A stretch of 64,000 bases of DNA, from positions 1 to 64,000 of the forward strand of contig NZ_MPZN01000011.1 in assembly GCF_002936985.1 (NCBI RefSeq), given 5' to 3'. How positions within the stretch are numbered: position 1 is the first letter of the stretch; each line of letters begins with the position of its first letter. Source of the DNA: Microterricola pindariensis (GTDB lineage Bacteria; Actinomycetota; Actinomycetes; Actinomycetales; Microbacteriaceae). Both the position numbers and the translations under genes were made by a program. Below, one piece after another: positions 35,290-44,567 of the stretch. The notes beneath the pieces were generated by a model. It saw only the letters and a list, made by a program, of their open reading frames with translations. It was not told the origin of the DNA and did no database searches.

Positions 35290-36525
35290 TCATTCGATGC
35301 GAGTTAGGTCGAGCTGTCCGGTTTCGTCCGCGGCTAGTTGCATCGCAGCAGGACCACGGCCCTCCCCCGCATGGGCATCCTTCGGCCCTCGCATACTAGT
35401 AAATCGGCTTGGAAGCGGCCAAACGGGCGCGGAAGGCGGTGCCTGCCTGCGGCCGCGCTCGACAAGCAGGCGAGGCGCCGGAAGATGCAACTTCTCCCCC
35501 AACGTGAGTGCGATCTGCCGGCCGATCACCTCTGCAAGCAGCGCGGGCGTTGCGTTGCCAGCTTGTTTTGTCTGGGTCCGGTGGTCACCAGTGAGCTGCC
35601 AATCATCCGGGAAGGACTGCAATCTTAGTTGTTCACGCACGCTAAGCGGGCGATTCTCCCAGTGGAACGGCCCAGTCGATGGCCCTGGTGACGCGGCCAA
35701 GGTCCACGATGGTTGGTCCTTCGCGAGCTTCAGCAAGAAATTCCAGTATTTGGTCCGATAACCAAAGATCTCGTCGCCGCCACCGCGACTTGTAAGCCAT
35801 TGGTAATTGTGGCCTTCAGGGATGCTCGGAAGCAGCTCCGCCCACTTGCCAGTGGGTTCTGGACGATCGTGCGGCGGGATGTTTGAAAGCACGTCCCACG
35901 CACGCACGGGGCGCCCCACGTGCGTGGGAGTGGGCCATTCCCATGGGGCCCCATCGCGAAGCGCAACGATGATCACACGACGTCGGTTCTGAGGCACTCC
36001 GTAGTCAGCAGCATTAAGAAGCTTCCAGTGCACCGTGTACGTGACGCCGTGTTCATTCCCGATCAGCGCGAGTTCCGTCTCGAGATACTCAATGGCAGCA
36101 CCTTTCCCCCTTACAAATCCGAGCACGTTCTCCATCAAAATCGCTTTCGGCAGGAACGTTCGGACCAGCTCCATGGTCGCATCAACTGTTCTTGCTCGTG
36201 GGTCGCGCATGCCGCGCCTTCCGCTGCCCGCCCATTGAGCCGCGGCGGAAAAAGGCTGGCACGGTGGGCCCCCAGCTAAGAGATCGAGTTCGCCAACCTC
36301 CAAACCTAGCTCGGAAGGAGTCAGAGTCTTGGAAACGCTGATGATGTCCCCATCTCCCAGCATTCTCCAGTCAGGCCGATTCTTCAGCAGTGTGTCCCGC
36401 GCCGCGCGATCAATTTCAATACAGCCGACGTTGGCGAAGCCAGCCTCTTCAAGACCGATATCCATCCCGCCGGCGCCAGAAAACAACGAGAGCACCGTCA
36501 GTTTGCTCGCGCGTGGCTTGTTCAA
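35290..36525 (-). CDS. DNA (cytosine-5) methyltransferase
   Basis: A 411-residue enzyme with all main C5-MTase motifs: SLFSGAGGMDIGLEEAGF (I, residues 13-30), GGPPCQPFSAAAQW (IV, catalytic Cys89), MENVLGF (VI, 131-137), PQNRRRVIIVALRD (VIII) and KQAGNATPALLAEVI (X). The target-recognition region lies between VIII and X and does not reveal the target. The start is a TTG with a strong GGAGG five bases upstream. The protein transfers methyl groups from SAM to cytosine, which would protect host DNA from the nuclease(s) of this island. It is the first gene of the left operon. Confidence 0.92.
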   Translation of the reverse strand: MNKPRASKLTVLSLFSGAGGMDIGLEEAGFANVGCIEIDRAARDTLLKNRPDWRMLGDGDIISVSKTLTPSELGLEVGELDLLAGGPPCQPFSAAAQWAGSGRRGMRDPRARTVDATMELVRTFLPKAILMENVLGFVRGKGAAIEYLETELALIGNEHGVTYTVHWKLLNAADYGVPQNRRRVIIVALRDGAPWEWPTPTHVGRPVRAWDVLSNIPPHDRPEPTGKWAELLPSIPEGHNYQWLTSRGGGDEIFGYRTKYWNFLLKLAKDQPSWTLAASPGPSTGPFHWENRPLSVREQLRLQSFPDDWQLTGDHRTQTKQAGNATPALLAEVIGRQIALTLGEKLHLPAPRLLVERGRRQAPPSAPVWPLPSRFTSMRGPKDAHAGEGRGPAAMQLAADETGQLDLTRIE

Positions 36526-37194
36526 TCGGTCCTCCAGAGCGTTAGTGCTAGGCGGCTGTCATGCGGCCGTCGCTTGACGCTCCGGAGACACTTGCCCGTG
36601 CTCCATTATCGCGGGTGCTTTAGCCCCGACCGACATCCTCGTCGCATCGGTCCTCTACGAGGACTGGAGTTCGTCGGCGGGGGACGAACGGCCAGTCTGA
36701 GAGCACTGCAGCCGACAGCGCTAGTTGCAGCGCGCTCGCATCGCTCTTGCCTTTTGGCGTCGAGGAGGCAGCGAATTCTGAACAACGGTTGAAATGCAAC
36801 ATCAGATTGGCTTGCGGCAGTGAGGATCGCGAGTAATTCGTCAAAGCGTGGACCTCGATCCAGCAAAACTTGCGTGTCGATATGGGACGTAGGGGCGACA
36901 GGCGTGTGGCTGTGCTCGCGCAACTGCTCCGGAGGACTGGACGTCTTGCCCAGGCTGATATCCAGGCCCGAATATGACAGCTAGCGCCCAGGATGGATTC
37001 CTGACCCCAGAAAGGGGCGCTGCTGCGAAATGGTGTGGCGGCACCCGTTCGGCTCGCAGGCGAAGGCTAGCATCGGCAAAGCGGATGTCCTTGCGGCTCT
37101 AGCTGAAGTCGACGGACGTGCCGGCCCATGATCGGGCGGCGACGCGGGCGCAGCGGAGCGATGAGGAACGCAAATCTAAGCGAGGGGGTCAAAA
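36526..37194. other. 669-bp divergent intergenic region of the island
   Basis: It separates the two divergent operons of the defence-like island and should hold both promoters. No gene could be supported. The longest candidate is a 105-codon minus-strand frame at 36606-36923 (with HIDTQVLLDRGPRFDELLAI near its start) that resembles nothing I know and has poor codon structure; it could be a decayed gene. No clear long dyad, tandem repeat or RNA structure was seen. Confidence 0.5.
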
Positions 37195-39102
37195 TTGATC
37201 GACGAGATTGACAGGCTTGAGGACAACGAAGTTGACGACCCTGCGACGCAGATCCGCGATGACGTGGCTGAGTTCTTGGCTGCTCTGTCGAACGAGACTG
37301 ACACCCCGAAGGAGTTCGAGCAGGTCTCGCTCCCTTTTCGTTCCTCGGATGTCAACTTCGACTCCGATGCCTGGATTGCGTGTGTTGCGGCGGTCCAAGG
37401 CTGGCTCCGGTTCGACAGCGAACTTCCTGCCAACGATATCGAGAAGTTTGCCGAGGCCCTCTCTATTGCTCTTGGCTTCCCCGACCAGATAGACGCGATC
37501 GACCGTTCCACCATGTTTCCGAGACTCACTGCGGTGGCGGTGGATCGACTTCGGGAGCGGGCGGAGCGAGCCGTCAGAATGCAGACCCTTTTTGCGGATG
37601 AGTTCCTCAGTGACGGCGGCACTCGCGAATCCGCTACTCGCGCATGGGCCAGCGGCTGGGACGAGGCGGACGAGTCCGAGGACATTGCGTCTCCAGAGCC
37701 GGTCTCAGCGAAGGCCGATACTTGGAGAATCAACGAATTCGTTGCCCAAGCCCAAGATGGAAATCTGAATCTCACGCCGTCCTACCAGCGAGGGGATGTC
37801 TGGGGAACAGGCGCTCGACAGCTCCTGATCGAGTCGGTTTTGCGGGGCATCCCCCTTCCATCCGTGATCCTCCTTCAGCCGTCAGACGGGAGGACACAAC
37901 TCTTTGAGGTCGTCGATGGAAAGCAACGCTTGACTTCGATACTCCGCTTTGTCGGCAAGCATCCACTTGCCATCGACCGGGTCAAAGATGCCGATCAGCT
38001 TCGACCCGGCAATGGGTTGGTTGAGCTTTTCAATTCTGACTACCCGAAGTTCAAACGCGCCTGGAAGAGCCTATTCAACGAGCCGCTGACTTCCGCGCTC
38101 GAGGAACAGTACTACTTCCCATTCAAGCTCCGGACAGATGACCGCGGATTGGCAGGCGAGGATCTCGAACCGCTTCGTGGCAAGTACTACACGCAGATCA
38201 AGGATCGCACTATTCGAGTTGCCGATCAGAGGCCCTCGGTCAAGGGAGTGTTTGAAGGCTACAGCGAGTACAAGGTTCCAGTAATCGTGTACAGTCGCGC
38301 CAGCCAACAACAAATTCATGAGGTCTTCAATCTCTACAACCGACAAGGCACGCACCTCAACGCTGAGGAAATCCGCAACGCGATCTTTCACGAATTAGAG
38401 CTCACCCGGGCGACACTCGTCGCCGCAGGGGATTCAGATCCGAGAACTCCAGTGCACGAAATCGCCCCATCGATCGAGGAGGGCTGGCCAGAGATCGCGC
38501 AGTTGCAAGCGACACTCCTTGGATACGGATTTGGCGAGTCTCGCTATCGGCGCACAAAGGTGCTCTCGTGGATTCTCGCGACGCTCCTTGTCGAGAGCCA
38601 AGTTGACAGACTGCCTTCTACCGCGAAACACATTGATGCGCTCCTGCTGAGAGTACGCAATGACAAGTACGACCCACTGCGGGACGCAGCCAAGATCCGT
38701 TCGGTCTTCGAGTGGATTGCGCAATCCGCCGAAGCCCATTCCGCCTATTCCGAGGCCTGGGCGCCCGAGTTCAAGGACGGCGGGACCGGAACGAAGTGGC
38801 AGGAGCTTCAGCTGATCGGGTCGCTTGTCGGAATCGCCGTCGCCGCGGCGCAACTAGGCGGCGCACTCGACGAACGCTTGTCAGAACGTGCCCCCGAAAT
38901 TTACGAAGCTAGTCAGTCCTGGCAGCGACCCGAGAAGACTCAGACGAGAACCCAGTGGGAGTTCATCTCCCGAGTAGCACAAGGGGTCGTGATCGGCCTC
39001 GGAATCGACGCGACCCACGCTTCAGAGACCGTGCGCGAGCGTTTCGGAAGCTCGGGTCTGGAGTCACTTTGGGCGGTCACGAACTATGACCTCGCCGAGT
39101 GA
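37195..39102 (+). CDS. DUF262 (ParB-like/GmrS-type) protein
   Basis: A 635-residue protein starting at TTG after CGAGGGGG; no other start exists between the upstream stop and residue 106. The first 180 residues are acidic and helical. Residues about 180-400 form a DUF262 domain: TPSYQRGDVWGTGARQLLIE, SVLRGIPLPSVILL and EVVDGKQRLTSILRFVG, where DGKQR is the nucleotide-hydrolysing box related to ParB/Srx. DUF262 proteins include the NTPase half of the GmrSD modification-dependent endonuclease and SspE. No C-terminal HNH (DUF1524) nuclease motif is seen. It overlaps the Z1 gene by 17 nt. Confidence 0.87.
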   Translation: MIDEIDRLEDNEVDDPATQIRDDVAEFLAALSNETDTPKEFEQVSLPFRSSDVNFDSDAWIACVAAVQGWLRFDSELPANDIEKFAEALSIALGFPDQIDAIDRSTMFPRLTAVAVDRLRERAERAVRMQTLFADEFLSDGGTRESATRAWASGWDEADESEDIASPEPVSAKADTWRINEFVAQAQDGNLNLTPSYQRGDVWGTGARQLLIESVLRGIPLPSVILLQPSDGRTQLFEVVDGKQRLTSILRFVGKHPLAIDRVKDADQLRPGNGLVELFNSDYPKFKRAWKSLFNEPLTSALEEQYYFPFKLRTDDRGLAGEDLEPLRGKYYTQIKDRTIRVADQRPSVKGVFEGYSEYKVPVIVYSRASQQQIHEVFNLYNRQGTHLNAEEIRNAIFHELELTRATLVAAGDSDPRTPVHEIAPSIEEGWPEIAQLQATLLGYGFGESRYRRTKVLSWILATLLVESQVDRLPSTAKHIDALLLRVRNDKYDPLRDAAKIRSVFEWIAQSAEAHSAYSEAWAPEFKDGGTGTKWQELQLIGSLVGIAVAAAQLGGALDERLSERAPEIYEASQSWQRPEKTQTRTQWEFISRVAQGVVIGLGIDATHASETVRERFGSSGLESLWAVTNYDLAE

Positions 39103-41923
39103 ATCTCCGGGTTCGACGTCGTCTGAGACACTCTTCGCAAGTCCCCCTGCAGAGAATGCAGCCGACACCAGTTCCTGGTGGTCACGCTATTGCTCCCAGC
39201 TTGTAGGGCTTTCTGATACGACGAAAATCGTTCTAAAGGCGGACTGCGAGTACATCGTTGACAAAGGAATATTTGGTACCGATACGCACGGAACTATTGG
39301 CGGAACCCCAAGTCGTGTGAGGCGCGGCCTTGTCATCGGATCGGTTCAATCTGGAAAGACCGCGTCGATGCTAGGCGTAACTGCGCTAGCGCTCGACAAG
39401 CAGGTCGATCTTGTCGTTGTCCTGGCGGGCACGCGGATCTCTCTCTGGCGACAGACATTTGGCCGTCTCCAATCACAGTTGGACACAGGTGATGACGGAC
39501 CGGTGAAGGAACGCCGCCGTCTGCTTGTCCCCAATCTGGGAGAGGTCTCGGCACCTGCAGGAAGAGTTCCTCTTTCGACGCTATACAAATTTGAGCCCGC
39601 TCAGGTGCGCCGTGCGATTCGAGAAAGGCGGCCGGTGGTGGTTGTGGCTATGAAGCACGCCGATCACCTTAGAGCGCTCGGGAAGAGCATTCGTGATGGC
39701 GTATTTCGCTCTGTAGAAGCAGCTGGGCGAGATTTCCGCATGTTAGTGCTGGACGACGAAGCAGACGATGGATCCATTCTCGATGCTCTTGTCGAAGAGG
39801 GCGAAGACCCTGTGTACGGCAAACTGAAGCAAATTCCCCGCGCCATCGCCGACCTTTGGGACCCTCGCAGTGGGGTTGGCGCTCCGAGTAATCTTCGGGC
39901 CACGTACGTCGCGTACACAGCGACGCCGCACTCGAATCTCCTTCAGGAGGACCACAACCCGCTCGCACCGAAAGACTTTGTTGTGGCTCTTCGAACCGCG
40001 TTCGACCGCGGCACCATTGCGCCGCGAGAAACGACGTTTCACGAGCCCAAGGGGTATAAGTCCTACTACACCGGTGGGGAGACGTTTTATCGACGGGCGA
40101 TGGCTGCCGGATTGTGCCGCCCGACTGGCGACGACCCAGCGGTTGACACAGCTGACGCAGTGAGGGGATTTCTCGTGGCGAGTGCAATCATGCAGATCCG
40201 GGCAGCGGGAAAACTCGGACCACATGCTGCGCTCACAACAACTTTCAGCTCTCGTGAGGAGGCAGCTCGACGTAGCCCGCAGCCTCGCTCGATGCTCATA
40301 CATCCCTCAGCCTCCATCAGCGACCAGTTTGAAATCGCACTCGACCTACTCGACTGGGCCGGGCATTCTGATCGCGTCGACTCTGCGGACAGATTGTCGA
40401 AGTCCACTGCGTATCTGTCTGAACTGCTGAGCACAAACCTAGATTCCGAGCGCGACATCTGGCAACGATGGCACAAGCGATATGCGGACTCTGCGGAGCA
40501 GGTCCGCAACACTTTTGACGTGCCGATCGCTCGTTCGCTTCCTGAGTGGGGTGAGATCGAAGCAGCCCTTCGTGAAGAGATCATTCCGGGCACCAGAGTT
40601 TCGGTTGTGAATAGCGATCACGATGCTGATGATCGACCCGAGTACGATGTCTGGCTCGACCAAGATGGTTGGCATGCGCCGCGAGATCTATCGACTATCT
40701 TCATTTCTGGAAACGTCATGTCAAGGGGCATCACGTTGGAAGGGTTGACGACCACCCTCTTCCTCCGGCAGACGAGCAACCCGTTTGCCGACAGCCAAAT
40801 GCAAATGCAACGCTGGTTTGGATATCGGAATTCATATGTGGAGTTGTGTCGGGTTATCGCACCTCAAGAACAACTCGCATTGTTCGCCGCCTATCACGAC
40901 AACGACGAGGCCCTTCGGCAAGCAGTAGTCCATGCGATGAACGAAGATTCAACCGGTATTCCATCGCCGCTCGTCCTGCAGGGCCGAGAATTCATGGCTA
41001 CTGGGAAAATTGCGAATCTGAGAACCAAGCCGCTTTGCCCGGGGTCGAAACCCTTCATTCGTCTTGTCAACGACGGTACCAAGCCGGATCCCAACGCTGA
41101 GTTAGTCACATCGCTCTTTCGGCATCACGACTCGCAAGATGTATCTGCCGCTGGCCTGCTTCGCGGCAGGATCCTTTCACAGCCGTTTACTCTCGGGGAG
41201 GCCGGAAGGCTGCTGGACGGCCTACAGTTTGACCGCTATTCACCAGGATTGCAGAACTGGCAGGCGGAAATGTGGCGCGACGTTCAGGCACGCGTAGAGA
41301 GCCAAGGCCAATTGCCGCTCGGGAATCAGCTTTACATGCCTCCCGAGCTATCGGAGGGGATATCGGCTTCCACTGTGAGGCGAGATTGTCCCTATTCCAT
41401 TGGCGCCTACTTCCGGCTTTGGGAAGCCTGTCTGTCGCGCCACGTACGTGGGCTTGTCCCCACAGAAAGCCCCCGGCTTCGCTGGTCAATGTCGGATTTG
41501 TCCGAACGGAAACGTCTGCAGCCTCGATTCTGGATAGGAATCCGCTACGGCGGCGGCGATGTTGTCACGGTCGACGGCTTCGCAAACTTGCCCTTTGAGG
41601 TTCGCGCGATGCAGCGAGCTATTGAAAACGGTGAGCTTGTCGCAACGTGGGGAAGCCGGAGCCCAACCGCGGGGCCCACGGAGTACCGCGGCGACGAGTA
41701 TTTCGACTACTACTTTCGAGGTGAGACGCTTCCGAATTCTCTCGCCGACGAACCCCCCTGGCGCCCGGTGGGATCCGACGGCCTCATCCTCTTCCACATA
41801 AACCAAGTTGAAGGCCAGCTGCACCCTTCAGTAGCCGTCGGAGTTTGCATCCCTTTGGGCGGCCCCGACCAGTTCGCGGCAACCGTGCCCTCGTCTCACC
41901 TGGGCCCCGTGAGGTCGAAATGA
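39086..41923 (+). CDS. Z1-domain superfamily II helicase-like ATPase
   Basis: A 945-residue protein. The N-terminal half is a SF2-type ATPase: Walker A GLVIGSVQSGKTASML (residues 81-96), a DEAD-like box VLDDEADDGS (221-230) and a motif III-like ATYVAYTATPHSNLL (272-286). Residues about 400-620 are the Z1 domain with FISGNVMSRGITLEGLTTT (539-557) and QMQMQRWFGYR (571-581). Z1 proteins are known from restriction-modification operons with Dcm methylases, MutL/MORC-type ATPases and DUF4420 proteins. It overlaps its upstream neighbour by 17 nt and its downstream one by 4 nt, so the three are co-translated. Confidence 0.9.
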   Translation: MTSPSESPGSTSSETLFASPPAENAADTSSWWSRYCSQLVGLSDTTKIVLKADCEYIVDKGIFGTDTHGTIGGTPSRVRRGLVIGSVQSGKTASMLGVTALALDKQVDLVVVLAGTRISLWRQTFGRLQSQLDTGDDGPVKERRRLLVPNLGEVSAPAGRVPLSTLYKFEPAQVRRAIRERRPVVVVAMKHADHLRALGKSIRDGVFRSVEAAGRDFRMLVLDDEADDGSILDALVEEGEDPVYGKLKQIPRAIADLWDPRSGVGAPSNLRATYVAYTATPHSNLLQEDHNPLAPKDFVVALRTAFDRGTIAPRETTFHEPKGYKSYYTGGETFYRRAMAAGLCRPTGDDPAVDTADAVRGFLVASAIMQIRAAGKLGPHAALTTTFSSREEAARRSPQPRSMLIHPSASISDQFEIALDLLDWAGHSDRVDSADRLSKSTAYLSELLSTNLDSERDIWQRWHKRYADSAEQVRNTFDVPIARSLPEWGEIEAALREEIIPGTRVSVVNSDHDADDRPEYDVWLDQDGWHAPRDLSTIFISGNVMSRGITLEGLTTTLFLRQTSNPFADSQMQMQRWFGYRNSYVELCRVIAPQEQLALFAAYHDNDEALRQAVVHAMNEDSTGIPSPLVLQGREFMATGKIANLRTKPLCPGSKPFIRLVNDGTKPDPNAELVTSLFRHHDSQDVSAAGLLRGRILSQPFTLGEAGRLLDGLQFDRYSPGLQNWQAEMWRDVQARVESQGQLPLGNQLYMPPELSEGISASTVRRDCPYSIGAYFRLWEACLSRHVRGLVPTESPRLRWSMSDLSERKRLQPRFWIGIRYGGGDVVTVDGFANLPFEVRAMQRAIENGELVATWGSRSPTAGPTEYRGDEYFDYYFRGETLPNSLADEPPWRPVGSDGLILFHINQVEGQLHPSVAVGVCIPLGGPDQFAATVPSSHLGPVRSK

Positions 41924-43026
41924 CGACCTATGAAGCGATACTAGGCAAGCTCCTGCAGCTTCAGCGGTCGCCATCTGCGGAGGAACGCTCCGTCGAGTGG
42001 GTGACTTCCAGTGCAGTTGTTGGGCTCTCACGAACCGCAGGGGGTCGGGTTGAAATATTCCTGGTAGGGCCTAAGCTCAAGGCCCATTCCAGCACACTCA
42101 GGACAGCCCTTGAGTATCAGACCTGGCATCGCGCGAATGGTGAGCCAAGTATCACTGCGAATCGGATTGCGCTCCCGAAGGCTGGTCATTTCGATCAGGT
42201 AGCGGCCTTCCTCTGTGCCGAGCTCGTTAGGAGCGGATCAGATCTGAACCTCGCGAGAGCATTCAGGGTCACGGAGCAAATAATTGAGTTGGCCATTGCA
42301 AAACTACATCTAACCGACCAGGCACTCCTTGGCCTAAACGGGGAGCTCCTCCTCTTGGACGCGATGCTCCGGCAGGCGGAGCGAGATGAACTGCAAGATC
42401 TCATAGTCGCTTGGTATGGTTGGCGGGAGTCGACCAGAGATTTTTCGCGAAATTCAGTTGGAATCGAAGTGAAGACAACGACTCGTGCAGTCTCCACACA
42501 TCAGGTCCAGGGCGTCCACCAGCTCGAACTCTTGGATCACTCGGATTCGGGCGATTCGGAACACAAGCTTTTCCTCGTGAGTATTGGCCTCGAATGGATC
42601 GACGCGGATGGGGATTTGGAAGTTGACCGCGAGCATTTTTACACACTGCCGGCGCTCGTCGATTCAATCGTGCAACAGGTAAGGGACGCAGTTGACGAAC
42701 TGGCCGCTGATGAGGTCGTCGAAGCGTTTGTCTCACACGTGCTTCAGTACGGGGAAGATCACGACATCGGCTACCACCACCACACGATGTCGGGAAGTGC
42801 CGCGTATTCGCGCCAGTTCGTTCAAAGGTTTGTCCGTTGTTACGACATGCTTGACCCGGGCATTGAGGTGCTTCGGTCGGAGGATTTGCTCCCTCTCCGT
42901 CATGTAAGTCGTGGTTCTGTCAGGTTTCAGATCGAACTTCCCCCGAGCATTCACGGTGATTTCAATCCGGTAGTGGGCCTAAACTCGACCGCGAAACTAG
43001 TTGTCGAGGCGAGCCGCGGCAGATGA
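41920..43026 (+). CDS. DUF4420-type PD-(D/E)XK nuclease
   Basis: A 368-residue protein whose ATG overlaps the Z1 stop as ATGA. Residues about 135-190 give an endonuclease core: LGLNGELLLLDAML (E142), GWRESTRDF (D174) and SVGIEVKTTTRAV (E183, K185), a complete E-D-ExK set. It matches the DUF4420 family, described as putative PD-(D/E)XK nucleases that follow Z1 helicases. It is likely the cleaving subunit driven by the Z1 motor. It is the last gene of the right operon; no terminator was recognised, and 237 bp without a gene follow, including a CA-dinucleotide run near 43088. Confidence 0.85.
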   Translation: MTTYEAILGKLLQLQRSPSAEERSVEWVTSSAVVGLSRTAGGRVEIFLVGPKLKAHSSTLRTALEYQTWHRANGEPSITANRIALPKAGHFDQVAAFLCAELVRSGSDLNLARAFRVTEQIIELAIAKLHLTDQALLGLNGELLLLDAMLRQAERDELQDLIVAWYGWRESTRDFSRNSVGIEVKTTTRAVSTHQVQGVHQLELLDHSDSGDSEHKLFLVSIGLEWIDADGDLEVDREHFYTLPALVDSIVQQVRDAVDELAADEVVEAFVSHVLQYGEDHDIGYHHHTMSGSAAYSRQFVQRFVRCYDMLDPGIEVLRSEDLLPLRHVSRGSVRFQIELPPSIHGDFNPVVGLNSTAKLVVEASRGR

Positions 43027-43263
43027 GCCGACAGGTTTGGCCGCCCGATATAGGCGCTGTGGCGGCTGGGCTCGTGAATCGTTCGCCACACACACACACA
43101 GTACTTTGACCAACGCCGGGCCGCCCTGACCGGCCTCCGGACCGCGCATCGAAGTCACCCGCCTTCAGTTTGCGAACGGGTTCTCAAACCACGTGAAGCA
43201 GTCGAAGGCTTGTCTTCATGGGGCCCGACCTCAGCGCCCAGACACTCGCGCTGATGCTCCGGC

Positions 43264-44074
43264 CTAGCCGGAAGCTGCGCCGAGCAAGAGCGGGACGCCT
43301 GCCGGCGGTGACACCAGAAGTCCCGCCGGCAATGCGAGCGGACCAACCACGCCGGCGAACGTCCAGAGCCGACGCCGACCACGGGCCACGCGGACCTCAG
43401 CGTGGAGCTTTGAAAACTGGCGCCGCGCCCTGGCACGGTCACCGGAATCAGTCGCTCGCCAGAGGCTGGGTTCGTCGACGACGGCCAGAAGATCCGAAAC
43501 AGCATCGGCGTTGAGGCTCTGCGGCTGGTGCTTCAGCCAGCGGCGCACCTCGTGCGAGTTGAGCACGCGCACGCGCTCCGGCTGCGCCTTCATCATGATG
43601 CGCTTGGGATCGAGGTGCACGATCAGCGGGTGTACCGGCACCGGGTGCAGCCTCCGCTCACCCAGCAGCCGAGCGACCTTGCCGGCCCCCTCGGCCTTGG
43701 GGATGTACTGCTCTCGCTGTCCATCGACCAGCATGGTACGCCCGGCGACCCAGATGTTCTTGCCAGCGTGGTGCTTCGTGTTGATAGTGAAGACGCCGCC
43801 GCACCCGATGACCAAGCGGTCGATTTCAGTTTCCCTGGTGCCGCCGGGCAGGGCGTGACGAGCGAACCAGCCCTCCGGAAGGCAGTCGAGGATGTCGCCG
43901 ACGGGGGTCTCACCGACCGCGCCGACGTACCAGGGGCGGGTGTCATCCGACAGCGGGCAGTGTCAGAAGAAGCACTGCACGGCGTGGGGCCGACACGTCG
44001 AGCTGCCTTCGCAGTGTCCCGTTGATGACGAGCTGTCCCGTGAAGGCATCGCGCATCGTTGAGGTAGTCGACAT
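43264..44074 (-). pseudogene. Decayed NERD-domain gene
   Basis: Translation from the ATG at 44074 gives STMRDAFTGQLVINGTLRRQ, then shifts frame. The next homologous frame contains an in-frame TGA where the intact paralogue (28963-29766) has FFGRSPL, and continues through WYVGAVGETPVGDILD into GGVFTINTKHHAGKNIWVAG and RVRVLNSHEVRRWLKHQP, to an anchor-like end. So at least one frameshift and one nonsense change separate the start from the NERD core. The catalytic core itself is still well conserved, so decay is recent, or a shortened product from 43815 is made (less likely). Confidence 0.8.
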
Positions 44075-44182
44075 CGGCTCCCCTGACGGTTTCTCAGTCA
44101 CCCTATCCCGCACACCCGCGGTGGCACCCCCGCGAACGGGGCGTTCGGCCGATGTTCGCGCCTAGTTCACCAGCGCGGCCCG

Positions 44183-44466
44183 TTAGTGCGCGTGCTTGCG
44201 CCCATACTTGTGCGCGCCAACCGTGCGCCAGATCAGCAGCGCCGGCCCCGGCAGGTGCTTGTGTAGCCACTCGGTGCCGCCGCCATCCGGCTGCGCGGCG
44301 AGAATCGCCCCAAGCTGGATCATGCTCTTGGGTATGGCGTTGCGGCCGTGTTCACCGAACCACTCGACCTCCTTCTGAGTCAGCGTCGTCTCCATCACCG
44401 GCACGATGTTCGTCTCCTCGTCGGGTAGGTGCACGGCGAGGGCAGCGTTGCTTCCGGCGAGGGATG
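44183..44466 (-). pseudogene. Truncated hemerythrin-like gene (C-terminal half)
   Basis: The frame encodes SNAALAVHLPDEETNIVPVM, then WFGEHGRNAIPKSMIQLG and EWLHKHLPGPALLIWRTVG, closely matching the C-terminal half of the intact hemerythrin protein at 23447-24142. The N-terminal half with the first iron ligands is missing; homology stops at about 44466, where the opposite strand becomes a GNAT fragment. Confidence 0.78.
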
Positions 44467-44550
44467 CCGCGGTGCACGTTCATCACCAGCGACCTCGAGA
44501 TGCAGCACCAATTCGACGACGCGGTGCAGGGGCGCTCCCCCACCAGTTGA
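44464..44550 (+). pseudogene. GNAT C-terminal fragment
   Basis: The last 28 codons (PRCTFITSDLEMQHQFDDAV) match the C-terminus of the intact GNAT at 28522-28857 (PRCPFVVSYLETHHQFDDAL). The N-terminal part, with the acetyl-CoA loop, is missing. It abuts the hemerythrin fragment, so the junction is a recombination scar. Confidence 0.72.
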
Positions 44551-44567
44551 GGGAGCGCCGCCCCGGC

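Noticed and set aside
26127-36525. Vsr and the C5 methylase as one system
   Set aside because: They are 8.7 kb apart, separated by host-like housekeeping genes, and differ in base composition.
33250-43026. Known BREX, DISARM or Dnd/Ssp system
   Set aside because: No PglX/PglZ/BrxC, DrmA-D or DndB-E type proteins are present. The methylase is C5, and the helicase is of the Z1 type.
43264-43815. A functional short NERD gene starting at 43815
   Set aside because: Homology continues upstream through an in-frame stop and a frameshift to a proper start at 44074, so the short frame is the surviving part of a broken gene.
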